DNA of 64,000 nt from a bacterium (lineage in GTDB: Bacteria > Bacillota > Bacilli > Lactobacillales > Streptococcaceae): NCBI GenBank assembly GCA_905221035.1, contig CAJNBP010000004.1, positions 1-64,000 on the forward strand, written 5' to 3'. The notes beneath the pieces are model-generated. The model saw only the letters and a list, made by a program, of their open reading frames with translations, was not told the DNA's origin and ran no database searches. Numbering within the stretch: position 1 is the stretch's first letter; each line of letters opens with the position of its first letter. The position numbers and the translations under genes were made by a program. Positions 40,837-49,943 of the stretch are shown here, piece after piece.

Positions 40837-43191
40837 ATGAAAGATAGAATAAAAGAATATTTACAAGCTAAGGGAAAGGTGACTGTCAATGACTTGGCTC
40901 AGGCTTTGGAAAAAGATGGTTCCAAGGATTTTCGTGAGTTGATTAAAACCTTGTCCCTAATGGAAAGAAAGCACCAGATTCGCTTTGAAGAAGATGGAAC
41001 TTTGACTTTGGAAGTCAAGAAAAAACACGAGATTACTCTCAAGGGGATTTTTCATGCCCATAAAAATGGCTTTGGCTTTGTCAGTCTGGAAGGAGAGGAG
41101 GACGACCTTTTTGTAGGGAAAAACGATGTCAACTATGCTATTGATGGTGATACCGTTGAGGTCGTCATCAAGAAAGTCGCTGACCGCAATAAGGGAACAG
41201 CAGCAGAAGCCAAAATTATTGATATCCTAGAACACAGTTTGACAACCGTTGTCGGTCAAATCGTTCTGGATCAGGAAAAGCCTAAGTATGCTGGCTACAT
41301 CCGTTCGAAAAATCAGAAAATCAGCCAACCCATCTATGTTAAGAAACCAGCCCTTAAACTCGAGGGAACCGAAGTTCTCAAGGTCTTTATCGATAAATAC
41401 CCAAGCAAGAAACATGATTTCTTTGTCGCTAGTGTCCTCGATGTGGTGGGGCACTCAACAGATGTCGGAATTGATGTTCTTGAGGTCTTGGAATCAATGG
41501 ACATTGTATCCGAGTTTCCAGAAGCTGTTGTCAAGGAAGCAGAAAGTGTGCCTGATGTTCCGTCTCAAAAGGATATGGAAGGCCGTCTGGACCTGAGAGA
41601 TGAGATTACCTTCACCATTGATGGCGCGGATGCAAAGGACTTGGACGATGCGGTGTATATCAAGGCCTTGAAAAATGGAAATCTGGAGCTTGGTGTTCAC
41701 ATCGCAGATGTTTCCTACTATGTGACCGAGGGTTCGGCCCTTGACAAGGAAGCCCTTAACCGCGCGACTTCTGTCTATGTGACAGACCGAGTGGTGTCAA
41801 TGCTTCCAGAACGACTGTCAAATGGCATCTGTTCCCTCAATCCTCAAGTTGACCGTCTGACCCAATCTGCCATTATGGAAATTGATAAACATGGTCGTGT
41901 GGTCAATTACACCATTACACAAACAGTTATCAAGACCAGTTTTCGTATGACCTATAGCGATGTCAATGATATCCTAGCTGGAGACAAGGAAAAGAGAAAA
42001 GAATATCATAAAATTGTTCCAAGTATTGAACTTATGGCTAAGCTCCATGAAACTTTAGAAAACATGCGTGTGAAACGTGGAGCCCTCAATTTCGATACCA
42101 ATGAAGCGAAGATTTTAGTGGATAAACAGGGTAAGCCTGTTGATATCGTTCTTCGTCAGCGTGGTGTTGCCGAGCGCATGATTGAGTCCTTTATGTTGAT
42201 GGCCAACGAAACAGTTGCCGAGCATTTCAGCAAGTTGGATTTGCCTTTTATCTATCGAATTCACGAGGAGCCAAAGGCTGAAAAGGTTCAGAAGTTTATT
42301 GATTATGCTTCGAGTTTTGGCTTGCGCATTTATGGGACTGCTAGTGAGATTAGCCAGGAGGCCCTCCAAGACATCATGCGTACTGTTGAGGGAGAACCTT
42401 ATGCGGATGTATTGTCTATGATGCTTCTCCGTTCCATGCAGCAGGCTCGCTATTCGGAGCATAATCACGGCCACTATGGATTAGCGGCTGACTATTACAC
42501 TCACTTTACCAGCCCGATTCGCCGTTATCCGGACCTCCTTGTTCACCGTATGATTCGTGACTATGGTCGTTCTAAGGAAATAGCCGAGCATTTTGAGCAA
42601 GTGATTCCAGAGATTGCGACCCAGTCTTCCAATCGTGAGCGTCGTGCCATCGAGGCGGAGCGTGAAGTCGAAGCCATGAAAAAGGCTGAGTACATGGAAG
42701 AATACGTGGGTGAAGAGTATGATGCAGTTGTATCAAGTATTGTTAAATTCGGTCTCTTTGTTGAATTGCCAAACACAGTTGAAGGCTTGATTCACATCAC
42801 TAATCTACCTGAATTTTATCATTTCAACGAACGTGATTTGACCCTTCGTGGGGAAAAATCGGGTACAACCTTCCGTGTAGGACAGCAGATTCGCATTCGG
42901 GTTGAAAGAGCTGATAAGATGACAGGTGAAATTGATTTCTCTTATATCCCAAGTGAATTTGATGTGATTGAAAAAGGCTTGAAACAATCTAGTCGTAGTG
43001 ACAGAGGGCGTGGCTCAAATCGTCGTTCAGATAAGAAGGAAGACAAGAGAAAATCAGGACGCGCAAATGATAAGCGCAAGCATTCACAAAAAGACAAGAA
43101 GAAAAAAGGTAAGAAACCTTTTTACAAGGAAGTAGCTAAGAAAGGAGTCAAGCATGGCAAAAGGCGAGGGAAAGGTCGTCGCACAAAATAA
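40837..43191 (+). CDS. rnr: Ribonuclease R
   Basis: RNase R degrades structured RNA 3' to 5' and, with SmpB/tmRNA, the faulty mRNA of stalled ribosomes. The 784-residue product has an N-terminal winged helix (about 1-65), cold-shock OB domains (about 65-240), the RNB catalytic domain with DAKDLDDAV (about 265-273), an S1 domain (about 625-705), and a very basic Lys/Arg-rich tail (about 718-784). It overlaps smpB by 38 bases. Confidence 0.96.
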
Positions 43192-43621
43192 AAAGGCGCG
43201 TCACGACTATACAATCGTAGATACGCTAGAGGCAGGAATGGTCCTGACTGGAACTGAAATCAAGAGTGTACGAGCAGCTCGAATCAATCTCAAGGATGGC
43301 TTTGCCCAAGTAAAAAATGGAGAAGTCTGGTTGAGCAATGTTCATATCGCTCCTTACGAAGAGGGCAATATCTGGAACCAAGAACCAGAACGTCGTCGTA
43401 AACTCCTGCTCCATAAGAAACAAATCCAAAAATTAGAACAAGAGACTAAAGGGACAGGAATGACCCTGGTTCCTCTTAAAGTCTATATCAAAGATGGTTA
43501 TGCCAAGCTCCTTTTAGGTTTAGCTAAAGGGAAGCATGACTATGATAAACGGGAGTCAATCAAACGTCGTGAGCAGAATCGCGACATTGCGCGCGTGATG
43601 AAAGCTGTTAATCAGCGATAA
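43154..43621 (+). CDS. smpB: SsrA-binding protein SmpB
   Basis: SmpB brings tmRNA to stalled ribosomes. The 155-residue product has the OB-fold core ([39 protein letters not shown]) and a basic C-terminal tail. AAAGGAG inside the rnr tail drives translation. Its coupling with rnr matches their joint role in trans-translation. Confidence 0.97.
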
Positions 43622-43635
43622 AAAGAGGAATGAAG

Positions 43636-44496
43636 ATGGAAAAATTAGTTGCCTATAAACGTATGCCTTTGTGGACTAAAGAAACCATGCCAGAGGCTGT
43701 TCAGCAAAAACACAATACCAAGGTTGGGACTTGGGGCAAGATTACTGTTCTAAAAGGAACTCTCAAGTTTATTGAATTGACAGAGGATGGCGAGGTTCTA
43801 GCTGAGCATCTCTTTGAAGCGGGGGCTGACAATCCAATGGCGCAACCACAAGCCTGGCACCGAGTGGAGGCTGTAACAGACGATGTGGAATGGTACTTGG
43901 AATTTTATTGTAAACCTGAGGATTATTTCCCTAAAAAATACAATACCAATCCTGTTCATTCAGAGGTCCTAGAGGCCATGCAGACAGTAAAACCAGGGAA
44001 AGCCTTGGATTTGGGCTGTGGTCAAGGCCGTAATGCACTTTTTCTAGCCCAGCAAAGTTTTGATGTGACAGCTGTAGATCAAAATGAACTGGCCCTTGAA
44101 ATCTTGCAAAGCATTGTGGAGCAAGAAGACCTGGACATGCCTGTTGGTCTCTACGATATCAATTCAGCTAGCATTGGGCAAGATTATGATTTCATCGTAT
44201 CGACAGTTGTTTTGATGTTTTTGCAAGCAGACTGCATTCCTGCAATTATCAAAAATATGCAGGAACATACCACGGTCGGTGGTTATAATCTTATCGTTTG
44301 TGCCATGGATACGGAGGATTATCCTTGCTCGGTTAACTTCCCATTCACATTTAAAGAAGAGGAACTGGCAAACTACTACAAGGACTGGGAATTGGTCAAG
44401 TACAATGAAAATCCAGGCTATTTGCACCGTCGCGATGAGAATGGCAATCGTATTCAACTACGCTTTGCGACCATGCTAGCTAAGAAAATCAAATAA
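43636..44496 (+). CDS. tehB: TehB-type SAM-dependent methyltransferase
   Basis: The 286-residue product has an N-terminal cupin-like domain (about 1-95, DUF1971-type) and a C-terminal class I methyltransferase with the SAM loop LDLGCGQGRNALFLA (about 120-134). TehB proteins give tellurite resistance by volatilising or detoxifying it. Start at 43636 because AGAGG is then spaced correctly; 43630 is an alternative. It ends at the first copy of the 42-base repeat. Confidence 0.9.
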   Translation: MEKLVAYKRMPLWTKETMPEAVQQKHNTKVGTWGKITVLKGTLKFIELTEDGEVLAEHLFEAGADNPMAQPQAWHRVEAVTDDVEWYLEFYCKPEDYFPKKYNTNPVHSEVLEAMQTVKPGKALDLGCGQGRNALFLAQQSFDVTAVDQNELALEILQSIVEQEDLDMPVGLYDINSASIGQDYDFIVSTVVLMFLQADCIPAIIKNMQEHTTVGGYNLIVCAMDTEDYPCSVNFPFTFKEEELANYYKDWELVKYNENPGYLHRRDENGNRIQLRFATMLAKKIK

Positions 44497-44505
44497 ACAC
44501 ACATG

Positions 44506-44540
44506 AAGATTAGGAATTTTCCTGATCTTTTTTCTTTTTT
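44506..44540 (+). terminator. tehB terminator
   Basis: AAGATTAGGAA, TT, TTCCTGATCTT and a T tract. Confidence 0.85.
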
Positions 44541-44547
44541 ACGAATA
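44540..44547 (+). promoter_or_regulatory. SigX (ComX) box upstream of hicAB
   Basis: TACGAATA preceded by the same T-rich tract as the coiA box. It would start transcription near 44553, into hicAB. See the coiA box at 45259. Confidence 0.75.
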
Positions 44548-44562
44548 GATAAGATAGAAGAA

Positions 44563-44591
44563 TTGACAAAAATACGCATTATGAGTATAAT
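44563..44591 (+). promoter_or_regulatory. SigA promoter of hicAB
   Basis: Consensus TTGACA (44563-44568), a 17-base spacer and TATAAT (44586-44591): a near-perfect vegetative promoter. The start is near 44598. Confidence 0.9.
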
Positions 44592-44614
44592 TTCAGATAG
44601 AAAGGTGACTATAA

Positions 44615-44803
44615 ATGCCAATCACAGGTAAGGAAATGGTAAAATTAGCTCTTGCAAATGGATGGATTGAAGTTCGTAAGAGAGGAAGTCATCATCATTT
44701 TAAGAAAGAAGGAGTTCCCTATCTTGTCACTATTCCAGTTCACGGTAATGAGGATTTAGGAAAAGGTTTAGAGAGAAAAATAGTAAAAGATTTGGGACTT
44801 TAG
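44615..44803 (+). CDS. hicA: HicA family mRNA interferase toxin
   Basis: HicA toxins are small double-stranded-RNA-binding-fold RNases that cleave mRNA. The 62-residue product begins MPITGKEMVKLALANGWIEV and has the family GSHHHF motif (H26-H28) with the active-site histidine, and the C-terminal KGLERKIVKDLGL helix. AAAGGTG is the ribosome site. It precedes its antitoxin gene, as in most hic loci. Confidence 0.93.
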   Translation: MPITGKEMVKLALANGWIEVRKRGSHHHFKKEGVPYLVTIPVHGNEDLGKGLERKIVKDLGL

Positions 44804-44830
44804 TTGATTTGGAAATTGTGGAGGTGTATT

Positions 44831-45208
44831 ATGCTAAAATCTTATCCTGCTATTTTTCATAGAGAAGGCACTGGATACTGGGTTGAATTTCCTGAATTTG
44901 GAGGCGGGACAGAGGGAGCAACGATTGAACTTGCAATGAAAAATGCTCGGGAAATGCTTGAGAGTGTTTTAGCTTCTTATATTGATGAAGAACTGACTTT
45001 GCCTACTCCTAGTGACATTTCTAAGTTGAAAGCTCCTGATGGATTTGTGACTTTAATTCAGGTCAATCCCTTGCCTTTCGTAAAGAATAATAAGGCGATT
45101 CGAAAAAATGTTACGGTTCCAGAGTGGCTAGTCAGACTTGCAGATCGTGAGAAAGTGAACTATTCTGAAGTGTTGACACAAGCTCTTGAAAGTCGCTTGC
45201 AACTCTAA
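44831..45208 (+). CDS. hicB: HicB family antitoxin
   Basis: The 125-residue antitoxin has the N-terminal partial RNase H fold (SYPAIFHREGTGYWVEFPEF) and a C-terminal ribbon-helix-helix (KNVTVPEWLVRLADREK), which binds the hic promoter. GGAGG precedes the ATG at 44831; an in-frame upstream TTG at 44804 is less likely. It is 27 bases after hicA. It is expected to neutralise HicA and autorepress the operon. Confidence 0.92.
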   Translation: MLKSYPAIFHREGTGYWVEFPEFGGGTEGATIELAMKNAREMLESVLASYIDEELTLPTPSDISKLKAPDGFVTLIQVNPLPFVKNNKAIRKNVTVPEWLVRLADREKVNYSEVLTQALESRLQL

Positions 45209-45223
45209 TATTATAGAATGATT

Positions 45224-45259
45224 AAGATTAGGAATTTTCCTGATCTTTTTTTCTTTTTT
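45224..45259 (+). terminator. hicAB terminator
   Basis: Same hairpin as at 44506: AAGATTAGGAA and TTCCTGATCTT, followed by T tracts. Confidence 0.85.
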
Positions 45260-45266
45260 ACGAATA
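45259..45266 (+). promoter_or_regulatory. SigX (ComX) box of coiA
   Basis: TACGAATA, 22 bases before the coiA ATG, matching the known late-competence expression of coiA. Confidence 0.93.
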
Positions 45267-45287
45267 ATATAGAAAAGGAGGGAAATC

Positions 45288-46241
45288 ATGTTTGTCGCGA
45301 GAGATGCTAGGGGAGAGTTGGTAAATGTGCTAGAGGATAAGCTCGAGAAGCAAGCATACACCTGCCCAGCTTGTGGAGGTCAACTCCGTTTGCGTCAAGG
45401 GCTAAGTGTACGGACCCATTTTGCCCATAAATCCCTAAAAGATTGTGATTATTCCTTTGAAAATGAAAGTCCAGAACATCTGGTTAACAAGGAATTCCTC
45501 TACCACTGGTTAAAAAAAGAGGCAGAGGTTCAATTAGAATACCCTCTTCCAGAGCTTAAACAGATTGCGGATGTGTTTGTAAATGGCGATTTAGCTCTAG
45601 AAGTTCAGTGTAGTCCCTTGCCTCAAAAAGTTCTTAAAGAGCGCAGTGAGGGCTATCGTAGTCAGGGTTACCAAGTACTGTGGTTGCTGGGTCAAAAACT
45701 GTGGCTCAAGGACCGCTTGACTCGTCTGCAACAAGGTTTTCTCTATTTCAGTCACAACATGGGCTTTTATGTTTGGGAATTAGACAAAGAAAAACAAGTT
45801 TTAAGACTCAAATACCTGATTCATCAAGACCTACGTGGTAAACTCCATTATCAGATTAAGGAATTTCCCTATGGTCAAGGCAGTTTATTGGAAATATTAC
45901 GTTTCCCCTATAAGAAACAAAAAATATCTCATTTTACAGTTTCTCAGGATAAGGACATCTGTCGTTATATCCGGCAACAACTCTATTACCAAAATCCCTT
46001 TTGGATGAAAGAACAAGCCGAAGCCTATCAAAAGGGAAAAAATCTCCTAACTTATGGACTAAAAGAATGGTATCCACAAATTCGGCCAATAGTGGGCAAA
46101 TTTTTCCAGATTGAACAAGACTTGAGTAGCTATTATCAGCACTTTTACACCTATTACCAAGAAAATCCTCAAAATGATTGGCAAAAGCTTTATCCACCAG
46201 CCTTTTATCAGCAATATTTCTTAAAAAATATGGTAGAATAG
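45288..46241 (+). CDS. coiA: Competence protein CoiA
   Basis: CoiA is a late competence protein needed for transformation, acting in recombination of incoming DNA. The 317-residue product has an N-terminal zinc-finger-like part (C26-P-A-C29, RTHFAHKS) and a nuclease-like domain (about 60-140, with LEYPLPELKQIADVFVNGDLALEVQCS). GGAGGG precedes the start, and the SigX box upstream confirms regulation. Confidence 0.95.
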   Translation: MFVARDARGELVNVLEDKLEKQAYTCPACGGQLRLRQGLSVRTHFAHKSLKDCDYSFENESPEHLVNKEFLYHWLKKEAEVQLEYPLPELKQIADVFVNGDLALEVQCSPLPQKVLKERSEGYRSQGYQVLWLLGQKLWLKDRLTRLQQGFLYFSHNMGFYVWELDKEKQVLRLKYLIHQDLRGKLHYQIKEFPYGQGSLLEILRFPYKKQKISHFTVSQDKDICRYIRQQLYYQNPFWMKEQAEAYQKGKNLLTYGLKEWYPQIRPIVGKFFQIEQDLSSYYQHFYTYYQENPQNDWQKLYPPAFYQQYFLKNMVE

Positions 46242-46259
46242 AAAGGATGGAGGAATCTA

Positions 46260-48062
46260 ATGGTATTACAAAGACATGAAATAAATGAAAAAGATACATG
46301 GGATCTATCAACGATTTACCCAACTGACCAGGCTTGGGAAGAAGCCTTAAAAGAGTTAACAGAACAACTGGAGACAGTAGACCAGTATGAAGGCCATCTC
46401 TTGGATAGTGCGGATAGCCTACTTGAAATCACTGAATTTTCTCTTGAAATGGAACGCCAAATGGAGAAGCTTTACGTTTATGCTCATATGAAAAATGACC
46501 AAGATACACGTGAAGCCAAGTACCAAGAGTACTACGCCAAGGCAATGACTCTCTACAGCCAACTAGACCAAGCCTTTTCATTCTATGAACCTGAATTTAT
46601 GGAAATTAGTGAAGAGCAGTATGCTGACTTTTTAGAGACTCAACCAAAATTTCAGGTTTATCAACACTATTTTGACAAGCTTTTGCAAGGCAAGGATCAC
46701 GTTTTATCACAACGTGAAGAAGAATTATTGGCTGGAGCTGGAGAAATCTTTGGTTCGGCTAGTGAAACCTTCGCTATCTTGGACAATGCGGATATTGTTT
46801 TCCCTTATGTCCTCGACGATGATGGTAAGGAAGTTCAGCTCTCTCATGGGACTTACACACGTTTGATGGAGTCTAAAAATCGTGAGGTGCGCCGTGGTGC
46901 CTATCAAGCCCTTTATGCGACTTACGAACAATTCCAACACACCTATGCCAAAACCTTGCAAACCAATGTTAAGGTGCAAAACTACCGTGCCAAAGTTCGC
47001 AACTACAAGAGTGCTCGTCATGCAGCCCTAGCGGCCAATTTTGTTCCAGAGAGTGTTTATGACAATTTGGTAGCAGCAGTTCGCAAGCATTTGCCACTCT
47101 TGCATCGTTACCTAGAGCTTCGTTCAAAGATTTTGGGGATTTCAGACCTCAAGATGTACGATGTCTACACACCGCTTTCGTCTGTTGAATATAGTTTTAC
47201 CTACCAAGAAGCCTTGAAAAAGGCAGAAGATGCCTTGGCAGTCTTGGGTGAGGATTATTTGAGCCGTGTTAAACGTGCCTTCAGTGAGCGTTGGATTGAT
47301 GTTTACGAAAACCAAGGCAAGCGTTCAGGTGCCTATTCTGGTGGTTCTTACGATACCAATGCCTTTATGCTTCTTAACTGGCAGGACAATCTAGACAATC
47401 TCTTTACCCTTGTTCATGAAACAGGTCATAGTATGCATTCAAGCTATACTCGTGAAACGCAGCCTTATGTTTACGGAGATTATTCTATCTTCTTGGCTGA
47501 GATTGCCTCAACTACCAATGAAAATATCTTGACGGAGAAATTATTGGAAGAAGTGGAAGATGACGCAACGCGCTTTGCTATTCTCAATAACTTCCTAGAT
47601 GGTTTCCGTGGAACAGTTTTCCGCCAAACTCAATTTGCTGAGTTTGAACACGCTATCCACCAAGCGGATCAAAATGGGGAAGTCTTGACCAGCGATTTCC
47701 TAAATAAACTCTACGCAGACTTGAACCAAGAGTATTATGGATTGAGCAAGGAAGACAATCCTGAAATCCAATACGAGTGGGCACGTATTCCACACTTCTA
47801 CTATAACTACTATGTATATCAATATTCAACTGGTTTTGCAGCAGCCTCAGCCTTGGCTGAAAAGATTGTTCATGGTAGTCAAGAAGACCGTGACCGTTAT
47901 ATCGACTACCTCAAGGCAGGTAAGTCTGACTATCCACTTAATGTCATGAGAAAAGCTGGTGTTGATATGGAGAAGGAAGACTACCTCAACGATGCCTTTG
48001 CAGTCTTTGAACGCCGTTTAAATGAGTTTGAAGCCCTTGTTGAAAAATTGGGATTGGCATAA
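46260..48062 (+). CDS. pepF: Oligoendopeptidase F
   Basis: PepF is a cytoplasmic M3B zinc oligopeptidase. The 600-residue product has the metal motif H386-E-T-G-H390 and the family N-terminal helical domain. GGAGG precedes the ATG. It is 18 bases after coiA, so SigX-driven transcription may continue into it. It is followed after one base by the methyltransferase gene. Confidence 0.95.
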   Translation: MVLQRHEINEKDTWDLSTIYPTDQAWEEALKELTEQLETVDQYEGHLLDSADSLLEITEFSLEMERQMEKLYVYAHMKNDQDTREAKYQEYYAKAMTLYSQLDQAFSFYEPEFMEISEEQYADFLETQPKFQVYQHYFDKLLQGKDHVLSQREEELLAGAGEIFGSASETFAILDNADIVFPYVLDDDGKEVQLSHGTYTRLMESKNREVRRGAYQALYATYEQFQHTYAKTLQTNVKVQNYRAKVRNYKSARHAALAANFVPESVYDNLVAAVRKHLPLLHRYLELRSKILGISDLKMYDVYTPLSSVEYSFTYQEALKKAEDALAVLGEDYLSRVKRAFSERWIDVYENQGKRSGAYSGGSYDTNAFMLLNWQDNLDNLFTLVHETGHSMHSSYTRETQPYVYGDYSIFLAEIASTTNENILTEKLLEEVEDDATRFAILNNFLDGFRGTVFRQTQFAEFEHAIHQADQNGEVLTSDFLNKLYADLNQEYYGLSKEDNPEIQYEWARIPHFYYNYYVYQYSTGFAAASALAEKIVHGSQEDRDRYIDYLKAGKSDYPLNVMRKAGVDMEKEDYLNDAFAVFERRLNEFEALVEKLGLA

Positions 48063-48063
48063 G

Positions 48064-48777
48064 ATGGTTGAATCGTATAGTAAAAATGCTAACCATAACA
48101 TGCGTCGTCCTGTTGTTAAGGAAGAAATTGTAGACTTGATGCGCCAGCGTCAAAAGCAAGTCACAGGTTCCCTGAAAGAATTGGAAAACTTTGCTCGTAA
48201 GGAAAATATTCCCATCATTCCCCATGAAACGGTTGCTTATTTCTGTTTTATCATGGAAACCATGCAACCTAAAAACATTCTGGAAATTGGGACGGCTATC
48301 GGTTTTTCAGCTCTCTTGATGGCGGAACATGCGCCAGATGCTAAGATTACAACCATTGACCGCAATCCAGAAATGATTGGATTTGCCAAGGAAAATTTTG
48401 CTAAGTTTGACAGTCGCAAGCAAATTACTCTCCTAGAAGGAGATGCGGTAGATGTCTTATCAACCCTGACAGAGTCCTATGATTTCGTCTTTATGGATTC
48501 TGCTAAGTCTAAATACATCGTCTTTCTGCCAGAAATCCTCAAACATTTGGAAGTTGGTGGTGTGGTTATCTTGGATGATATTTTCCAAGGTGGTGATGTT
48601 GCCAAGGACATTATGGAAGTTCGTCGAGGTCAGCGAACTATTTACAGAGGACTTCAAAGACTATTTGACGCAACCTTAGACAATCCAGGACTCACCGCAA
48701 CATTAGTCCCTCTGGGAGACGGCATTCTCATGCTTCGTAAAAATGTAGCAGATGTTCAATTGCCTGACAGCGAATAA
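48064..48777 (+). CDS. O-methyltransferase (caffeoyl-CoA OMT-like)
   Basis: A 237-residue class I SAM methyltransferase with the SAM loop EIGTAIGFSALLMA (about 77-90), TTIDRNPEM and the metal-binding VILDDIFQGG. Bacterial members methylate diverse hydroxylated substrates, including tRNA 5-hydroxyuridine (TrmR type), which is plausible here. No clear ribosome site precedes the ATG at 48064; the gene is probably coupled to pepF. Confidence 0.85.
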   Translation: MVESYSKNANHNMRRPVVKEEIVDLMRQRQKQVTGSLKELENFARKENIPIIPHETVAYFCFIMETMQPKNILEIGTAIGFSALLMAEHAPDAKITTIDRNPEMIGFAKENFAKFDSRKQITLLEGDAVDVLSTLTESYDFVFMDSAKSKYIVFLPEILKHLEVGGVVILDDIFQGGDVAKDIMEVRRGQRTIYRGLQRLFDATLDNPGLTATLVPLGDGILMLRKNVADVQLPDSE

Positions 48778-48804
48778 TTTTCAGAAAAATTTAAGAAAAT
48801 ATAG

Positions 48805-48810
48805 TAAAAT
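48805..48810 (+). promoter_or_regulatory. Candidate -10 of prsA
   Basis: TAAAAT about 33 bases before the prsA start; no strong -35. Confidence 0.4.
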
Positions 48811-48843
48811 AGATAGGGTAACACTTATCTTAAAGGAGTAGAC

Positions 48844-49782
48844 ATGAAGAAAAAACTATTGGCAGGTGCCATTACATTATTATCAGTAGCAACTTTAGCA
48901 GCTTGTTCGAAAGGTTCAGAAGGGGCAGACCTTATCAGCATGAAAGGGGATGTCATCACAGAACATCAATTTTATGAGCAAGTGAAAAGCAACCCTTCAG
49001 CCCAACAAGTGTTGTTGAATTTAACCATTCAAAAAGTATTTGAGAAACAATACGGTTCAGAAGTAGATGACAAAGAAGTCAATGACACTATTGCCGAAGA
49101 AGAAAAACAATATGGTGAGAACTACCAACGTGTCTTGTCACAAGCAGGAATGACGCTTGAAACACGTAAAGCTCAAATTCGTACAAGTAAATTAGTTGAG
49201 TTGGCAGTTAAGAAAGCAGCAGAAGCTGAATTGACAGATGATGCCTATAAGAAAGCCTTTGACGAATACACTCCAGATGTAACGGCTCAAATTATCCGTT
49301 TGGACAATGAAGACAAGGCTAAAGAAATTCTTGAAAAAGCTAAGGCTAGTGATGCAGACTTTGCTCAATTAGCTAAAGATAACTCAACTGATGAGAAAAC
49401 CAAAGCGAACGGTGGAGAAATCACCTTTGATTCTGCTTCAACAGAAGTGCCAGAACAAGTTAAGAAAGCGGCATTTGCTCTAGATGTAAATGGCGTTTCT
49501 GATGTGATTACAGCCGCTGGTACGCAAGCCTACAGTAGCCAATATTACATTGTAAAACTCACTAAGAAAACAGAAAAATCATCTAATCTTGATGACTACA
49601 AAGAAAAATTAAAAACTGTTATCTTGACTCAAAAACAAAATGATTCAACATTTGTTCAAAGCATTATCGGAAAAGAATTGCAAGCAGCCAATATCAAGGT
49701 TAAAGACCAAGCCTTCCAAAATATCTTCACTCAATATATCGGTGGTGGAGATTCAAGCTCAAGCAGTTCTTCAAAAGAATAA
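48844..49782 (+). CDS. prsA: Foldase lipoprotein PrsA (PpmA)
   Basis: A surface lipoprotein that helps fold exported proteins, known in pneumococcus as PpmA. The 312-residue product has lipobox L-A-A-C21, a helical N- and C-terminal chaperone region, and a central parvulin-like domain (about 145-240) that lacks several active-site residues. The tail is Ser-rich. AAAGGAG precedes the ATG. LspA at 10219 would process it. Confidence 0.95.
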   Translation: MKKKLLAGAITLLSVATLAACSKGSEGADLISMKGDVITEHQFYEQVKSNPSAQQVLLNLTIQKVFEKQYGSEVDDKEVNDTIAEEEKQYGENYQRVLSQAGMTLETRKAQIRTSKLVELAVKKAAEAELTDDAYKKAFDEYTPDVTAQIIRLDNEDKAKEILEKAKASDADFAQLAKDNSTDEKTKANGGEITFDSASTEVPEQVKKAAFALDVNGVSDVITAAGTQAYSSQYYIVKLTKKTEKSSNLDDYKEKLKTVILTQKQNDSTFVQSIIGKELQAANIKVKDQAFQNIFTQYIGGGDSSSSSSSKE

Positions 49783-49786
49783 AACA

Positions 49787-49812
49787 GAAAAGAGCCAAGT
49801 GCTCTTTTTCTT
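49787..49812 (+). terminator. prsA terminator
   Basis: AGAGC (49791-49795) and GCTCT (49801-49805) with flanking A/T pairs and a T tail. Confidence 0.75.
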
Positions 49813-49864
49813 ATGACAAAAATGGTCTATCTGATGGATAAGAGTTTTTTTCTTTCGGAAAAAA

Positions 49865-49873
49865 TGGTATAAT
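49865..49873 (+). promoter_or_regulatory. Extended -10 promoter of ftsW
   Basis: TGGTATAAT, about 70 bases before ftsW. Confidence 0.6.
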
Positions 49874-49943
49874 AGCAATCAAAACTAGAAAACAAACGGA
49901 ATTTGGGAAGCAATTGTGTTGTTCTCATTAGATTGGTGATACT

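Larger units (their letters stand above)
44506..44547 (+). repeat. Direct repeat copy 1: terminator plus SigX box
   Basis: This 42-base stretch is identical to 45224-45266 except for one extra T in the second copy's T-run. It starts with an 11-bp terminator hairpin (AAGATTAGGAA/TTCCTGATCTT), continues with T tracts, and ends with TACGAATA. Confidence 0.93.
45224..45266 (+). repeat. Direct repeat copy 2: terminator plus SigX box
   Basis: Second copy of the repeat at 44506, one T longer. Together they bracket hicAB. Confidence 0.93.
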
